Source: an uncultured Mailhella sp. (GTDB taxonomy: Bacteria > Desulfobacterota > Desulfovibrionia > Desulfovibrionales > Desulfovibrionaceae). From it: 5,361 nt of DNA. The DNA lies in assembly GCA_948482415.1 (NCBI GenBank), contig CAOMFZ010000137.1, forward strand, positions 1 through 5,361. Reading direction: 5' to 3'. The notes below the pieces were generated by a model. It was not told the DNA's origin. It did not search any database and worked only from the letters and a program-made list of their open reading frames with translations. A program made the position numbers and the translations under genes. Of this stretch, positions 1 through 4,451 are shown one piece after another (positions within the stretch are counted from its first letter, which is position 1; every line of letters begins with the position of its first letter).

Positions 1-496
1 GCAAGTAGGATTTTTGGGTTTCAATCTGCACGCAAGGCAGGCTCTGCCCGTATTCCATGCCTTGCTGATAGGAAACTTCTTTTGCAAGTTCCATGTCTTT
101 CAAGCCGCATTCCCTGCCGTTATCAAAGCCTGCAAGAAACGCCTTGTCCATTTCTTTTTGGCGAAGATTTTTCAAAAGCTCTGCAACACGTTTGCGAAAA
201 TCTCGGGCATTGTCGGTATTTGCCAGCATGGAAAGAATGTATACGCCCTCTTCGGTGAAATGGCGGACATCTCGGAGTTTATTATCAACTGTCCTCACTT
301 TGAGGATAGTTGAATAATTTAGCAATTCAAAAGAGTTACGTTGAAAAAGGTTGCTAATTGCTTTATAGGGATTAGAATAGCCTAATTGTTTTCCAATTTC
401 TAAACTTGAGAATAAAATTTTTTCATCTTTTTCAACGAAATTGATAGGATTTTGCTTGTTAATTGAAATGAGTTGTGTTAAGTTTTTTTTAGTCAT
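1..496 (-). CDS. BRO-N domain phage antirepressor, C-terminus beyond the window edge
   Basis: The gene reads leftwards from ATG at 496-494 and runs off base 1 after 165 codons with no stop. An AGGAG at 509-505 lies 8 nt before the start. The protein begins MTKKNLTQLISINK. Residues about 28-53 carry the BRO-N pattern LEIGKQLGYSNPYKAISNL, and residues 79-112 carry the second hallmark, RHFTEEGVYILSMLANTDNA followed by an FRKRVAELL helix. BRO-N proteins are DNA-binding modules common in phage antirepressors; these inactivate or replace the lysogenic repressor and push the prophage towards lysis. The variable C-terminal effector domain is outside the window, so its class is unknown. It lies 70 nt downstream of a ribbon-helix-helix gene, as ant follows arc in P22. 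The first ~65 codons are AT-rich, while the rest matches the GC-richer tail genes, suggesting mosaic origin. The family call is solid; the antirepressor role is inferred from family and context. Confidence 0.87.
   Translation of the reverse strand, partial: MTKKNLTQLISINKQNPINFVEKDEKILFSSLEIGKQLGYSNPYKAISNLFQRNSFELLNYSTILKVRTVDNKLRDVRHFTEEGVYILSMLANTDNARDFRKRVAELLKNLRQKEMDKAFLAGFDNGRECGLKDMELAKEVSYQQGMEYGQSLPCVQIETQKSYL
341..378 (+). promoter_or_regulatory. Candidate antisense promoter(s) inside the antirepressor gene
   Basis: Two overlapping sigma-70-like pairs face right: TTGAAA (341-346), 17-nt spacer, TATAGG (364-369); and TTGCTA (351-356), 16-nt spacer, TAGAAT (373-378). A transcript from either would cross the antirepressor start codon and ribosome-binding site in antisense and end at the plus-strand terminator at 527-568, giving an RNA of roughly 180-200 nt. 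AT-rich DNA produces such matches by chance, so this rests mainly on the otherwise unexplained terminator. Confidence 0.25.
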
Positions 497-526
497 CTTA
501 CTATCTCCTGTATAGTATGTTGATTA

Positions 527-568
527 GGCTCTTATTAGTGTTGCAGCACTAATTTGAGCCGTTTTTTT
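527..568 (+). terminator. Plus-strand intrinsic terminator between two minus-strand genes
   Basis: The stem pairs GGCTC (527-531) with GAGCC (556-560), then, across a TT/TT internal loop, ATTAGTG (534-540) with CACTAAT (547-553), around the loop TTGCAG. On the plus strand it is followed by GTTTTTTT (561-568), the form of a rho-independent terminator. On the minus strand the stem is followed by TAATCAACATAC, with no T-run. Both flanking genes are on the minus strand and no plus-strand gene precedes it, so the likely client is an antisense RNA to the antirepressor. In the minus-strand mRNA the same sequence forms an intercistronic hairpin, which may protect or separate the two cistrons. Confidence 0.7.
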
Positions 569-710
569 ATTGTTGATTGTTTTTTAATTTTGCTATTGCC
601 TCTAAAAGAACTTGTTTTATTGTTTTTCCTTCTTTAGCAACAACAACTTTAATTTCTTTGTGTTCTTCCTCAGACACTTGAATTGTTATTGTTTTTATTT
701 TTTTTTCCAC
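567..710 (-). CDS. Small ribbon-helix-helix (Arc/CopG-like) repressor, GTG start
   Basis: A 47-codon gene starting at GTG (710-708), with a full AGGAGG at 720-715 only 4 nt upstream. The ATG two bases upstream is in another frame and closes after five codons. The protein shows the ribbon-helix-helix plan: a basic N-terminus (MEKKIK), an alternating beta-strand KTITIQV (residues 6-12), helix 1 SEEEHKEIKVVVAKEG, a turn, and helix 2 TIKQVLLEAIAKLKN. Length is close to P22 Arc (53 aa). Such proteins dimerise through the strand, which enters the DNA major groove, and usually repress their own operon. Here a strong promoter with palindromes sits just upstream and an antirepressor gene just downstream, matching the arc-ant order of P22, so autorepression of an rhh-antirepressor operon is likely. 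It could instead belong to the CopG/ParD type, but no toxin gene is visible. The fold call is good; the targets are inferred. Confidence 0.72.
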   Translation of the reverse strand: MEKKIKTITIQVSEEEHKEIKVVVAKEGKTIKQVLLEAIAKLKNNQQ

Positions 711-723
711 ATATCCTCCTTGC

Positions 724-737
724 CACTTTTATAAGTG
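724..737. promoter_or_regulatory. Inverted repeat over the -10 region of the ribbon-helix-helix promoter
   Basis: CACTT (724-728) and AAGTG (733-737) form a perfect 5-bp inverted repeat around TTAT, overlapping the -10 box at 728-734. Its position could let a bound dimer block RNA polymerase. It may be a second operator half beside the 739-754 palindrome, whose centre lies 16 bp away. Confidence 0.4.
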
Positions 738-757
738 TACAATTATATAATTGTCAA
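728..757 (-). promoter_or_regulatory. Sigma-70-type promoter of the ribbon-helix-helix / antirepressor operon
   Basis: Reading leftwards, a perfect -35 TTGACA (757-752) is followed after 17 nt by TTATAA (734-729), or after 18 nt by TATAAA (733-728). The start would fall near 720, leaving almost no leader before the AGGAGG and GTG start. The promoter begins just after the stop of the upstream leader ORF. It is analogous in place to P22 P-ant. Confidence 0.65.
739..754. promoter_or_regulatory. 16-bp perfect palindrome in the promoter spacer, probable operator
   Basis: ACAATTATATAATTGT is identical to its reverse complement over all 16 bases. It occupies the spacer between -35 and -10 and touches the -35 box. 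P22 Arc binds its operator at the equivalent place in P-ant. The obvious binder is the ribbon-helix-helix protein encoded directly downstream. AT-rich palindromes do arise by chance, but the position is telling. Confidence 0.5.
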
Positions 758-783
758 GTTAAAATTTTAGACTAAATGAGAAT
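753..783 (-). repeat. Promoter-upstream repeat, copy 1
   Basis: A 31-bp segment ending in the -35 TTGAC of the ribbon-helix-helix promoter. Read on the minus strand it starts ATTCTCATTTA and ends CTTGAC, and matches 1111-1141 at 24 of 31 positions without gaps. The shared A/T-tract could serve as an UP element or an activator or repressor site common to both promoters. Confidence 0.55.
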
Positions 784-875
784 AGAAAATTTTTGGGAAC
801 GCCCCCAATTTTGGGGTCGTTAGATTGAATACTGTCTTTTTCGATGTAGGCGATTTCTTGAGTGAAAGTTGTCAT
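759..875 (-). CDS. 38-aa leader peptide, possible Icd-like or truncated antirepressor start
   Basis: ATG at 875-873 is preceded by GAGG (885-882) at a 6-nt spacing; the ORF ends with TAA at 761-759. The product begins MTTFTQEIAYIEKDSIQSND and ends in a phenylalanine-rich tail, FLFSFSLKF. I do not recognise it. Its ribosome-binding site is complementary to a loop of the structured RNA just upstream, which is how C4 controls the icd-ant mRNA in P1. It could therefore be an icd-like coupling peptide, or the intact start of an older antirepressor cut short by a frame change near the hairpin at 799-820. An open frame continues upstream to an ATG at 1079, but that start has no ribosome-binding site and runs through the structured RNA, so I reject it. 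Being translated is plausible; function unknown. Confidence 0.45.
   Translation of the reverse strand: MTTFTQEIAYIEKDSIQSNDPKIGGVPKNFLFSFSLKF
799..820. repeat. Small GC-rich hairpin within the leader ORF
   Basis: CCCCA (803-807) pairs with TGGGG (812-816), and after one mismatch ACG (799-801) pairs with CGT (818-820). No T-run follows on either strand, so it is not a standard terminator. It stands out in AT-rich surroundings and lies where the leader reading frame would have to change if that ORF is a decayed gene. Confidence 0.45.
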
Positions 876-882
876 TTTGTAC

Positions 883-890
883 CTCGATAG
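883..890 (-). promoter_or_regulatory. Antisense target site over the leader ORF ribosome-binding site
   Basis: On the minus strand this reads CTATCGAG and runs into the GAGG ribosome-binding site (885-882). It is complementary to all eight nucleotides of the loop UUCGAUAG of the upstream structured RNA (plus-strand 944-951), seven as Watson-Crick pairs and one as G-U. Pairing would cover the ribosome-binding site. Confidence 0.55.
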
Positions 891-903
891 TCTTTTTGAA
901 ATT

Positions 904-918
904 AGCCAATTTTGAAAT
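904..918 (-). repeat. Direct repeat flanking the C4-type RNA, downstream copy
   Basis: A 15-bp sequence matching 998-1012 at 14 of 15 positions (minus strand ATTTCAAAATTGGCT against ATTTCAAATTTGGCT). The two copies are 94 bp apart and bracket the structured RNA; recombination between them would remove it. Confidence 0.5.
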
Positions 919-1001
919 AAAAAAGGCTGGGAGCTCAAAACCGCTATCGAACGGCGGGCATATTCCCGATTGCTCGGTATTGTATTAGCCCACTCCCAGC
1001 C
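919..1001 (-). terminator. U-tract behind the closing stem of the C4-type RNA
   Basis: The 9-bp stem GGCTGGGAG/CTCCCAGCC (1001-993 with 933-925) is directly followed on the minus strand by TTTTTT (924-919) and then ATTT. This can end transcription and release a short RNA. The wide internal loop, itself folded, is unusual for a simple terminator, so it may be leaky and let some transcripts continue into the leader ORF and the ribbon-helix-helix operon. Confidence 0.55.
925..1001 (-). ncRNA. c4: C4-type antisense RNA controlling the antirepressor region
   Basis: A 77-nt element folds into a closed three-way form. P1 pairs nt 1-9 GGCUGGGAG with nt 69-77 CUCCCAGCC. P2 pairs GGGC (11-14) with GCCC (43-46) and is capped by CCGA-GCAA-UCGG, a stem with a GNRA tetraloop. 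P3 is CCG-UUCGAUAG-CGG (48-61) with an 8-nt loop. C4 RNA of phages P1 and P7 is about 77 nt, is cut from a longer transcript by RNase P, and pairs with the ribosome-binding region of icd-ant to silence antirepressor synthesis. Here the P3 loop is complementary to the ribosome-binding site of the next ORF, and a BRO-N antirepressor lies downstream. Length, fold, complementarity and context all agree. I could not run a covariance-model search, so the family name is an inference; that it is a structured RNA is well supported. Confidence 0.72.
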
Positions 1002-1012
1002 AAATTTGAAAT
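998..1012 (-). repeat. Direct repeat flanking the C4-type RNA, upstream copy
   Basis: The partner of 904-918 with one mismatch. It overlaps the first four bases of the RNA core (GGCT). Confidence 0.5.
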
Positions 1013-1086
1013 TTAGGCACAAAAAAAGCCATGATTTCGTTATGGATAAAACGTCGATAGAGGAGTTTTGAAGCTCCATGAAAAGT

Positions 1087-1115
1087 GCTATGCAGGATTA
1101 AAAAGAAAAAGTCAA
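1087..1115 (-). promoter_or_regulatory. Probable promoter of the C4-type RNA
   Basis: Reading leftwards, -35 TTGACT (1115-1110) is followed after 17 nt by a weak -10 CATAGC (1092-1087). Transcription would begin near 1080, about 80 nt before the RNA core, so the 5' end would need processing, as RNase P does for P1 C4. The -35 and the 25 bp before it are repeated at the ribbon-helix-helix promoter, which supports this being a real promoter despite the poor -10. The leader contains a small hairpin (1062-1077) and a second CTATCGA (1060-1054). Confidence 0.45.
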
Positions 1116-1141
1116 GGAAAATTTTCACTATAAATGAGAAT
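1111..1141 (-). repeat. Promoter-upstream repeat, copy 2
   Basis: The partner of 753-783: 24 of 31 positions identical and the same distance to the -35 TTGAC. It starts ATTCTCATTTA on the minus strand and contains AAAATTTT before CTTGAC. Confidence 0.55.
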
Positions 1142-1162
1142 GGAGAAAACTCTTTTACAACC

Positions 1163-1189
1163 AAAAGGACGGTTTGACTGTCCTTTTTT
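1163..1189 (+). terminator. Strong intrinsic terminator before the tail operon
   Basis: AAAAGGACGGT (1163-1173) pairs with ACTGTCCTTTT (1177-1187), 11 bp including one G-T, around the loop TTG. T6 (1184-1189), then ATTTTTATT, follow on the plus strand. In the minus direction the stem ends in four T's, so it may work weakly both ways. It separates the minus-strand control module from the plus-strand tail operon. It also shows that the in-frame extension of the W gene up to an ATG at 1134 is not real coding sequence. Confidence 0.78.
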
Positions 1190-1253
1190 ATTTTTATTGC
1201 ATGGTTTTCATACAGTTACGAAAAAAAGTTATTTTTTTAATACAGTGCGTTTT

Positions 1254-1712
1254 ATGAATACAAACGAATTATGGGGACAGGATATCGCCCTTGACAAGAA
1301 TAACAATCCTAAAATAGCCGCCAACGGCGAACTTGTTTTGACACGCTGGGTTGAAACGCCTTTGCAGGATATAAAACTGCGGCTTTTCACGAGGCTTGGA
1401 ACGCTTTTTTACGATAAAGAGTACGGCTCGCTCATCCATGATTTTATTTTTGAGGAAAACACCGCTCAAAACAGAGCCGCCCTGCTTTCCGAAATAATCA
1501 TGCGGATTGAAAAAGACTCTCGGGTGGAAACCGGCAAAGTTTCCGCAAAAATTCTCAAATGGGATGAAAAAGGTGTGCAGATTCTGATTAATTTTACCCT
1601 CATTGGCGAAGACAATGAAACCAACCTTCTTTTACGCGGCGATACCTATTCAAAGACATTGATCATTGAGGATATCAACCCGACCGACAAAGCCAACATA
1701 AACATTTCATAA
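1254..1712 (+). CDS. W: Baseplate protein W, gp25-like
   Basis: 152 aa, beginning MNTNELWGQDIALDKNNN. It belongs to the GPW/gp25 family of baseplate wedge proteins, which link the tail sheath base to the J-type wedge in contractile tails (T4 gp25, P2 W). The family core is at residues 44-67: LFTRLGTLFYDKEYGSLIHD followed by FIFE, corresponding to the usual T-x-x-GE-R...P-x-x-G-x-x-L block. The acidic residue that normally follows the glycine is T50 here, a mild departure. I start at ATG 1254 because the protein then begins in the usual way; the open frame reaches back to 1134 only through the terminator hairpin. No convincing ribosome-binding site precedes 1254, and no clear promoter lies between the terminator and the gene, which is odd for the first gene of an operon. 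J follows after 9 nt. Confidence 0.88.
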   Translation: MNTNELWGQDIALDKNNNPKIAANGELVLTRWVETPLQDIKLRLFTRLGTLFYDKEYGSLIHDFIFEENTAQNRAALLSEIIMRIEKDSRVETGKVSAKILKWDEKGVQILINFTLIGEDNETNLLLRGDTYSKTLIIEDINPTDKANINIS

Positions 1713-1721
1713 GGTTTTATT

Positions 1722-2885
1722 ATGCCCACAAAACTGCCAAAACTTTCAAAAACACTGGCGGAGATACGCCAAGAGCTTTTTGACAACATGGATAAGGTTC
1801 AGGATGAATTTATCGCACAAGGATATTTGCCGCAGCGTCTGAACCTCAATAAAGGCATAGCCCGCGGACTTATTGAACTGTTCGCGTTCGGGCTTTGGCA
1901 GCTTTATCAAAACATGGAAAAGACCATGCAGGAAGCGGTTCCCAAAAATTCAGCCGCGGCTTGGCTTGATGTTCACAGCGACCAAGTTGGCATAAGCCGC
2001 AAGCAAAGCCAAAAAGCCTATGGGAATATTGCGTTTTATCGCTTAGACCTTGATGATATGGAACGCAATATCGTTATTCCGAAAGGGAAAATTGTCAAAA
2101 CACAGCCTGACGGTGAAGGGGAAATTTACCGTTTTGTGACCTTGGAAAGCGCCGTTATTCAGCAGGGTGAAGAATACGTTCTTATTCCCTGCGAAAGCGA
2201 GGAATACGGCAAGAAAAACAATGTCGCCCCCAATCAGATTTGCGAACTCGTCACTCCTGTTGAAGGCGTGGGCAAAATCGACAATTTTACTGACTGGCTG
2301 ACAAAAGAAGCGTCTGACGAAGAAAATGATTTGCAGCTGCAGCGCCGATATTCCCTTGCTTTTTCCTCACAGGCGGGTATGACGCGCGCTGCCTATGAAA
2401 ATGCCGCCCTTTCCGTCAACGGCGTTGAAGATGTGTATATTTCCGATCAGCATCCGCGCGGCGAGGGAACGCTTGATATTATTGTGCAGGGAGCAAACGG
2501 CATTCCCACGGAAAACTTACTCGAAGAGGTAAGGAAAGCCGTCGCCTCTCATATCGTAATCAATGATGATGTGCTTGTGAAAAGCCCTGTTCCTGTTCCG
2601 GTCAATATATCTATGGAAATTGAAATATTATCAGGTAGCGAGACAGAAATCAAAGCACAGGCGGTAAGCTATATTCAAAAGCTCTTTTCCTGCGATTACA
2701 GCGTGCCGTATTTTGGTATCGGCAAAGATGTGATTTTATCCCGCATTGAAGCGGGCATTATTAATTTGCATGGCGTAAAGCGAATAATCTGGAATAATCC
2801 CACTTCTGATGTCACCATTGAAAAAGAAGAAATGGCGAAGCTCGGCAGTCTTGAAATTGCAATCAAATGGGTAAACGAGGCGTAA
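1722..2885 (+). CDS. J: Baseplate wedge protein J
   Basis: 387 aa, a full-length Baseplate_J family protein (P2 gpJ, Mu gp47, T4 gp6-like), which forms the baseplate ring around the tail tube and triggers sheath contraction. Visible features are the helical N-terminus (1-75); the start of the beta domain IVIPKGKIVKT (117-127), then a GEGEIYRFVTLE stretch; the NNVAPNQI element (166-173); the acidic EASDEENDLQLQRR motif (196-209), the family's E-S-D-E-x-L-R-x-R block; and a C-terminal alpha/beta region with SVNGVEDVYI (231-240) and the typical PVPVNISMEIEI strand (290-301). The ribosome-binding site AAGG (1711-1714) overlaps the stop codon of W, indicating translational coupling. I see no frame break. 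Confidence 0.94.
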   Translation: MPTKLPKLSKTLAEIRQELFDNMDKVQDEFIAQGYLPQRLNLNKGIARGLIELFAFGLWQLYQNMEKTMQEAVPKNSAAAWLDVHSDQVGISRKQSQKAYGNIAFYRLDLDDMERNIVIPKGKIVKTQPDGEGEIYRFVTLESAVIQQGEEYVLIPCESEEYGKKNNVAPNQICELVTPVEGVGKIDNFTDWLTKEASDEENDLQLQRRYSLAFSSQAGMTRAAYENAALSVNGVEDVYISDQHPRGEGTLDIIVQGANGIPTENLLEEVRKAVASHIVINDDVLVKSPVPVPVNISMEIEILSGSETEIKAQAVSYIQKLFSCDYSVPYFGIGKDVILSRIEAGIINLHGVKRIIWNNPTSDVTIEKEEMAKLGSLEIAIKWVNEA

Positions 2886-2886
2886 A

Positions 2887-3546
2887 ATGAATTTCTGGCA
2901 ATACTTCAAAGATTACTTAGCGTTTCCGTTCATTCAAAATAAAAATGCCCTTGCAGTGATAGTCAAAGGTTTGGCTCTTACCATGGACAATGTCAGAAAT
3001 GATATTCTCGCCATGCGTGACCAGTTTGTCGTGCCTAAAGCGGACGATAGCCTTATCAGTAATTACGGGGTTTCACGAGGCATTCCCCGTATTCGCTTTG
3101 ACAACGATAAGCAATATCGAACAAGAGTGGAAAAAGCCCTCGCATGGCATAAACTGGGCGGGAAAAATCAAGGGCTTGTACAAATTTTAGCTGAATACGG
3201 CTACCCGAACGGTGAAATTCAAAATCTGCGCCATACCGACCCCGCACGCTGGGCAACATTCAATATTAACCTGCTCGACCCCGGAGAAAGTTTGGAGCAG
3301 GAAAAAGTCAATGCCATTTATGAAATTGCAAACATGTATAAACCTGCCCGCTCAAAACTGCGGGGAATAAGCTTTGCAAAGTTTCAAAACGCTCCTGTTT
3401 ATTCACTGGCAAGCCAGAGAAGCGCCATAGCAATAACGCATGTTGTGAGTTTTGGAGAATTTGATATTCCGCAAACAAATTTAAACGCTCAGGCTGGGCA
3501 AACAATTTATATAACATTTAAACATAAGGTCAGTGAGGTGTTATGA
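2887..3546 (+). CDS. I: Tail protein I
   Basis: 219 aa of the P2 gpI family, which sits at the baseplate edge between J and the fibres. Typical elements are the helical N-terminus with an AMRDQFVVPKADDSLISNYG stretch (42-61), the YRTRVEKALAWHKLGGKNQG block (77-96) with the following GLVQILAEYGY, and the late YKPARSKLRG (151-160), all characteristic of the family. The last ~40 residues (ITHVVSFGEFDIPQ) resemble extensions in other I proteins. The ribosome-binding site GAGG (2877-2880) lies inside the end of J, and only one base separates the J stop from this ATG. Its own stop overlaps the next start in ATGA (3543-3546). Confidence 0.88.
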   Translation: MNFWQYFKDYLAFPFIQNKNALAVIVKGLALTMDNVRNDILAMRDQFVVPKADDSLISNYGVSRGIPRIRFDNDKQYRTRVEKALAWHKLGGKNQGLVQILAEYGYPNGEIQNLRHTDPARWATFNINLLDPGESLEQEKVNAIYEIANMYKPARSKLRGISFAKFQNAPVYSLASQRSAIAITHVVSFGEFDIPQTNLNAQAGQTIYITFKHKVSEVL

Positions 3547-4394
3547 GTACAAAATATATGGGGGTGTGGACAGAAAAAGGGTTAAAAAAGCTTGCTCGAT
3601 ATGCCACGGAAAATAAAACGATTTCTTTCACGCAGCTGGCAATCGGCGACGGCAACGGTTCTGTTCCGGAGCCTTCTGCGAACGTAACCAGCCTTGTCCA
3701 CGAAGTTTGGCGCGGAAATCTGAATAATGTTGCCAATAACCCGCAAAATGAAGCAAGCGTGCTTGTTGAAATCGTCATCCCTTACAATGTGGGCGGTTTT
3801 TTTGTTCGTGAATGGGGCATTTACGACAATGAAGGCGATTTGCTGGTATACGGCAACCATGCCGAATTTTATAAGGCTATGCTCGCAGAGGGAACAGGCG
3901 CGGAACTAAGGGAATTGGTTGAATTGCCTATAACCAATAAGGGCGTTGTGGAAATTACCGTCAGCTACGAAGCCTTGGCTTCCGTTGATTTTGTCAATAA
4001 AGAAATAATAAAGGTTTTGCAGGAAGTTGACGCCCATAAAAACGACCCGAACGCCCACGAAGAGATTGTTGAAAAACTGAAAGCCGATATTGCGTTATCC
4101 GCTCAGCTGACGCTCATCGGCAGCCGCAGCACGGCGGGCGGCTGGACTTTGCTTGTGACACCCGATAATCCGCTTTTTCTTTATCTGCACAGTCCAAGCA
4201 ACATCAACGCAAGGGCGTATTTCATGTCCAAAGACGGGGCGGTGCAGGAAGAGCGCACGCCGGTTTTGCTCGGGGTTGACGAGCTGACCGGCGTAAAAAG
4301 TTCCGGCGTTGTGACAATTATTCCAAAAAATGACGTGCTGATTTTGGAAGTTTTTGAAATTTCAACCGCAACAACGATTTATGCTTACCAGTGA
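3543..4394 (+). CDS. Tail-collar / tail fibre protein, P2 H-like N-terminal domain
   Basis: 283 aa. Residues 1-140 match the phage tail-collar fibre domain (DUF3751 type) that anchors fibres to the baseplate: YMGVWTEKGLKKLARY, the QLAIGDGNGS turn (31-40), then EVWRGNLNNV, IPYNVGGFFVREWGIYDNEG (79-98) and LPITNKGVVEITV (128-140). A linker with AHKNDPNAHE (164-173) follows, a histidine-containing motif common in fibre stalks. The C-terminal ~95 residues (190-283) are beta-rich, with GGWTLLVTPDNPLFLYLHSP, and I do not recognise a specific fold. At 283 aa it is much shorter than P2 H (about 670 aa), so it is probably a short adaptor fibre with the receptor-binding part in the next gene. GAGG (3535-3538) is its ribosome-binding site, and the 4-nt overlap with I implies coupling. 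Confidence 0.85.
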   Translation: MSTKYMGVWTEKGLKKLARYATENKTISFTQLAIGDGNGSVPEPSANVTSLVHEVWRGNLNNVANNPQNEASVLVEIVIPYNVGGFFVREWGIYDNEGDLLVYGNHAEFYKAMLAEGTGAELRELVELPITNKGVVEITVSYEALASVDFVNKEIIKVLQEVDAHKNDPNAHEEIVEKLKADIALSAQLTLIGSRSTAGGWTLLVTPDNPLFLYLHSPSNINARAYFMSKDGAVQEERTPVLLGVDELTGVKSSGVVTIIPKNDVLILEVFEISTATTIYAYQ

Positions 4395-4451
4395 GATGAC
4401 GCTCGGAGTGGCTTCCTGTCACTCGCTCTCGCTTGAAAAAATGAGGTTTTT

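Noticed and set aside
14..317. Two plus-strand frames of 74 and 99 codons
   Set aside because: They are antisense to the BRO-N gene, whose motifs and RBS are clear, and they lack RBS or recognisable protein features.
567..710. Antitoxin half of a toxin-antitoxin pair
   Set aside because: The small ribbon-helix-helix protein would fit, but the following gene is a BRO-N antirepressor rather than a toxin.
904..1012. Retron-type RNA or CRISPR-like repeat pair
   Set aside because: There is no reverse transcriptase, and only two repeat copies with a single spacer that itself folds as a compact RNA.
759..1079. 106-codon minus-strand open frame from ATG 1079
   Set aside because: The start has no ribosome-binding site and the frame passes through the 77-nt structured RNA and its U-tract. 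Only the internal start at 875 has a suitable RBS.
1134..1253. N-terminal extension of W to ATG 1134
   Set aside because: It translates straight through a strong intrinsic terminator; gp25-type proteins begin close to MNTNELWGQD.
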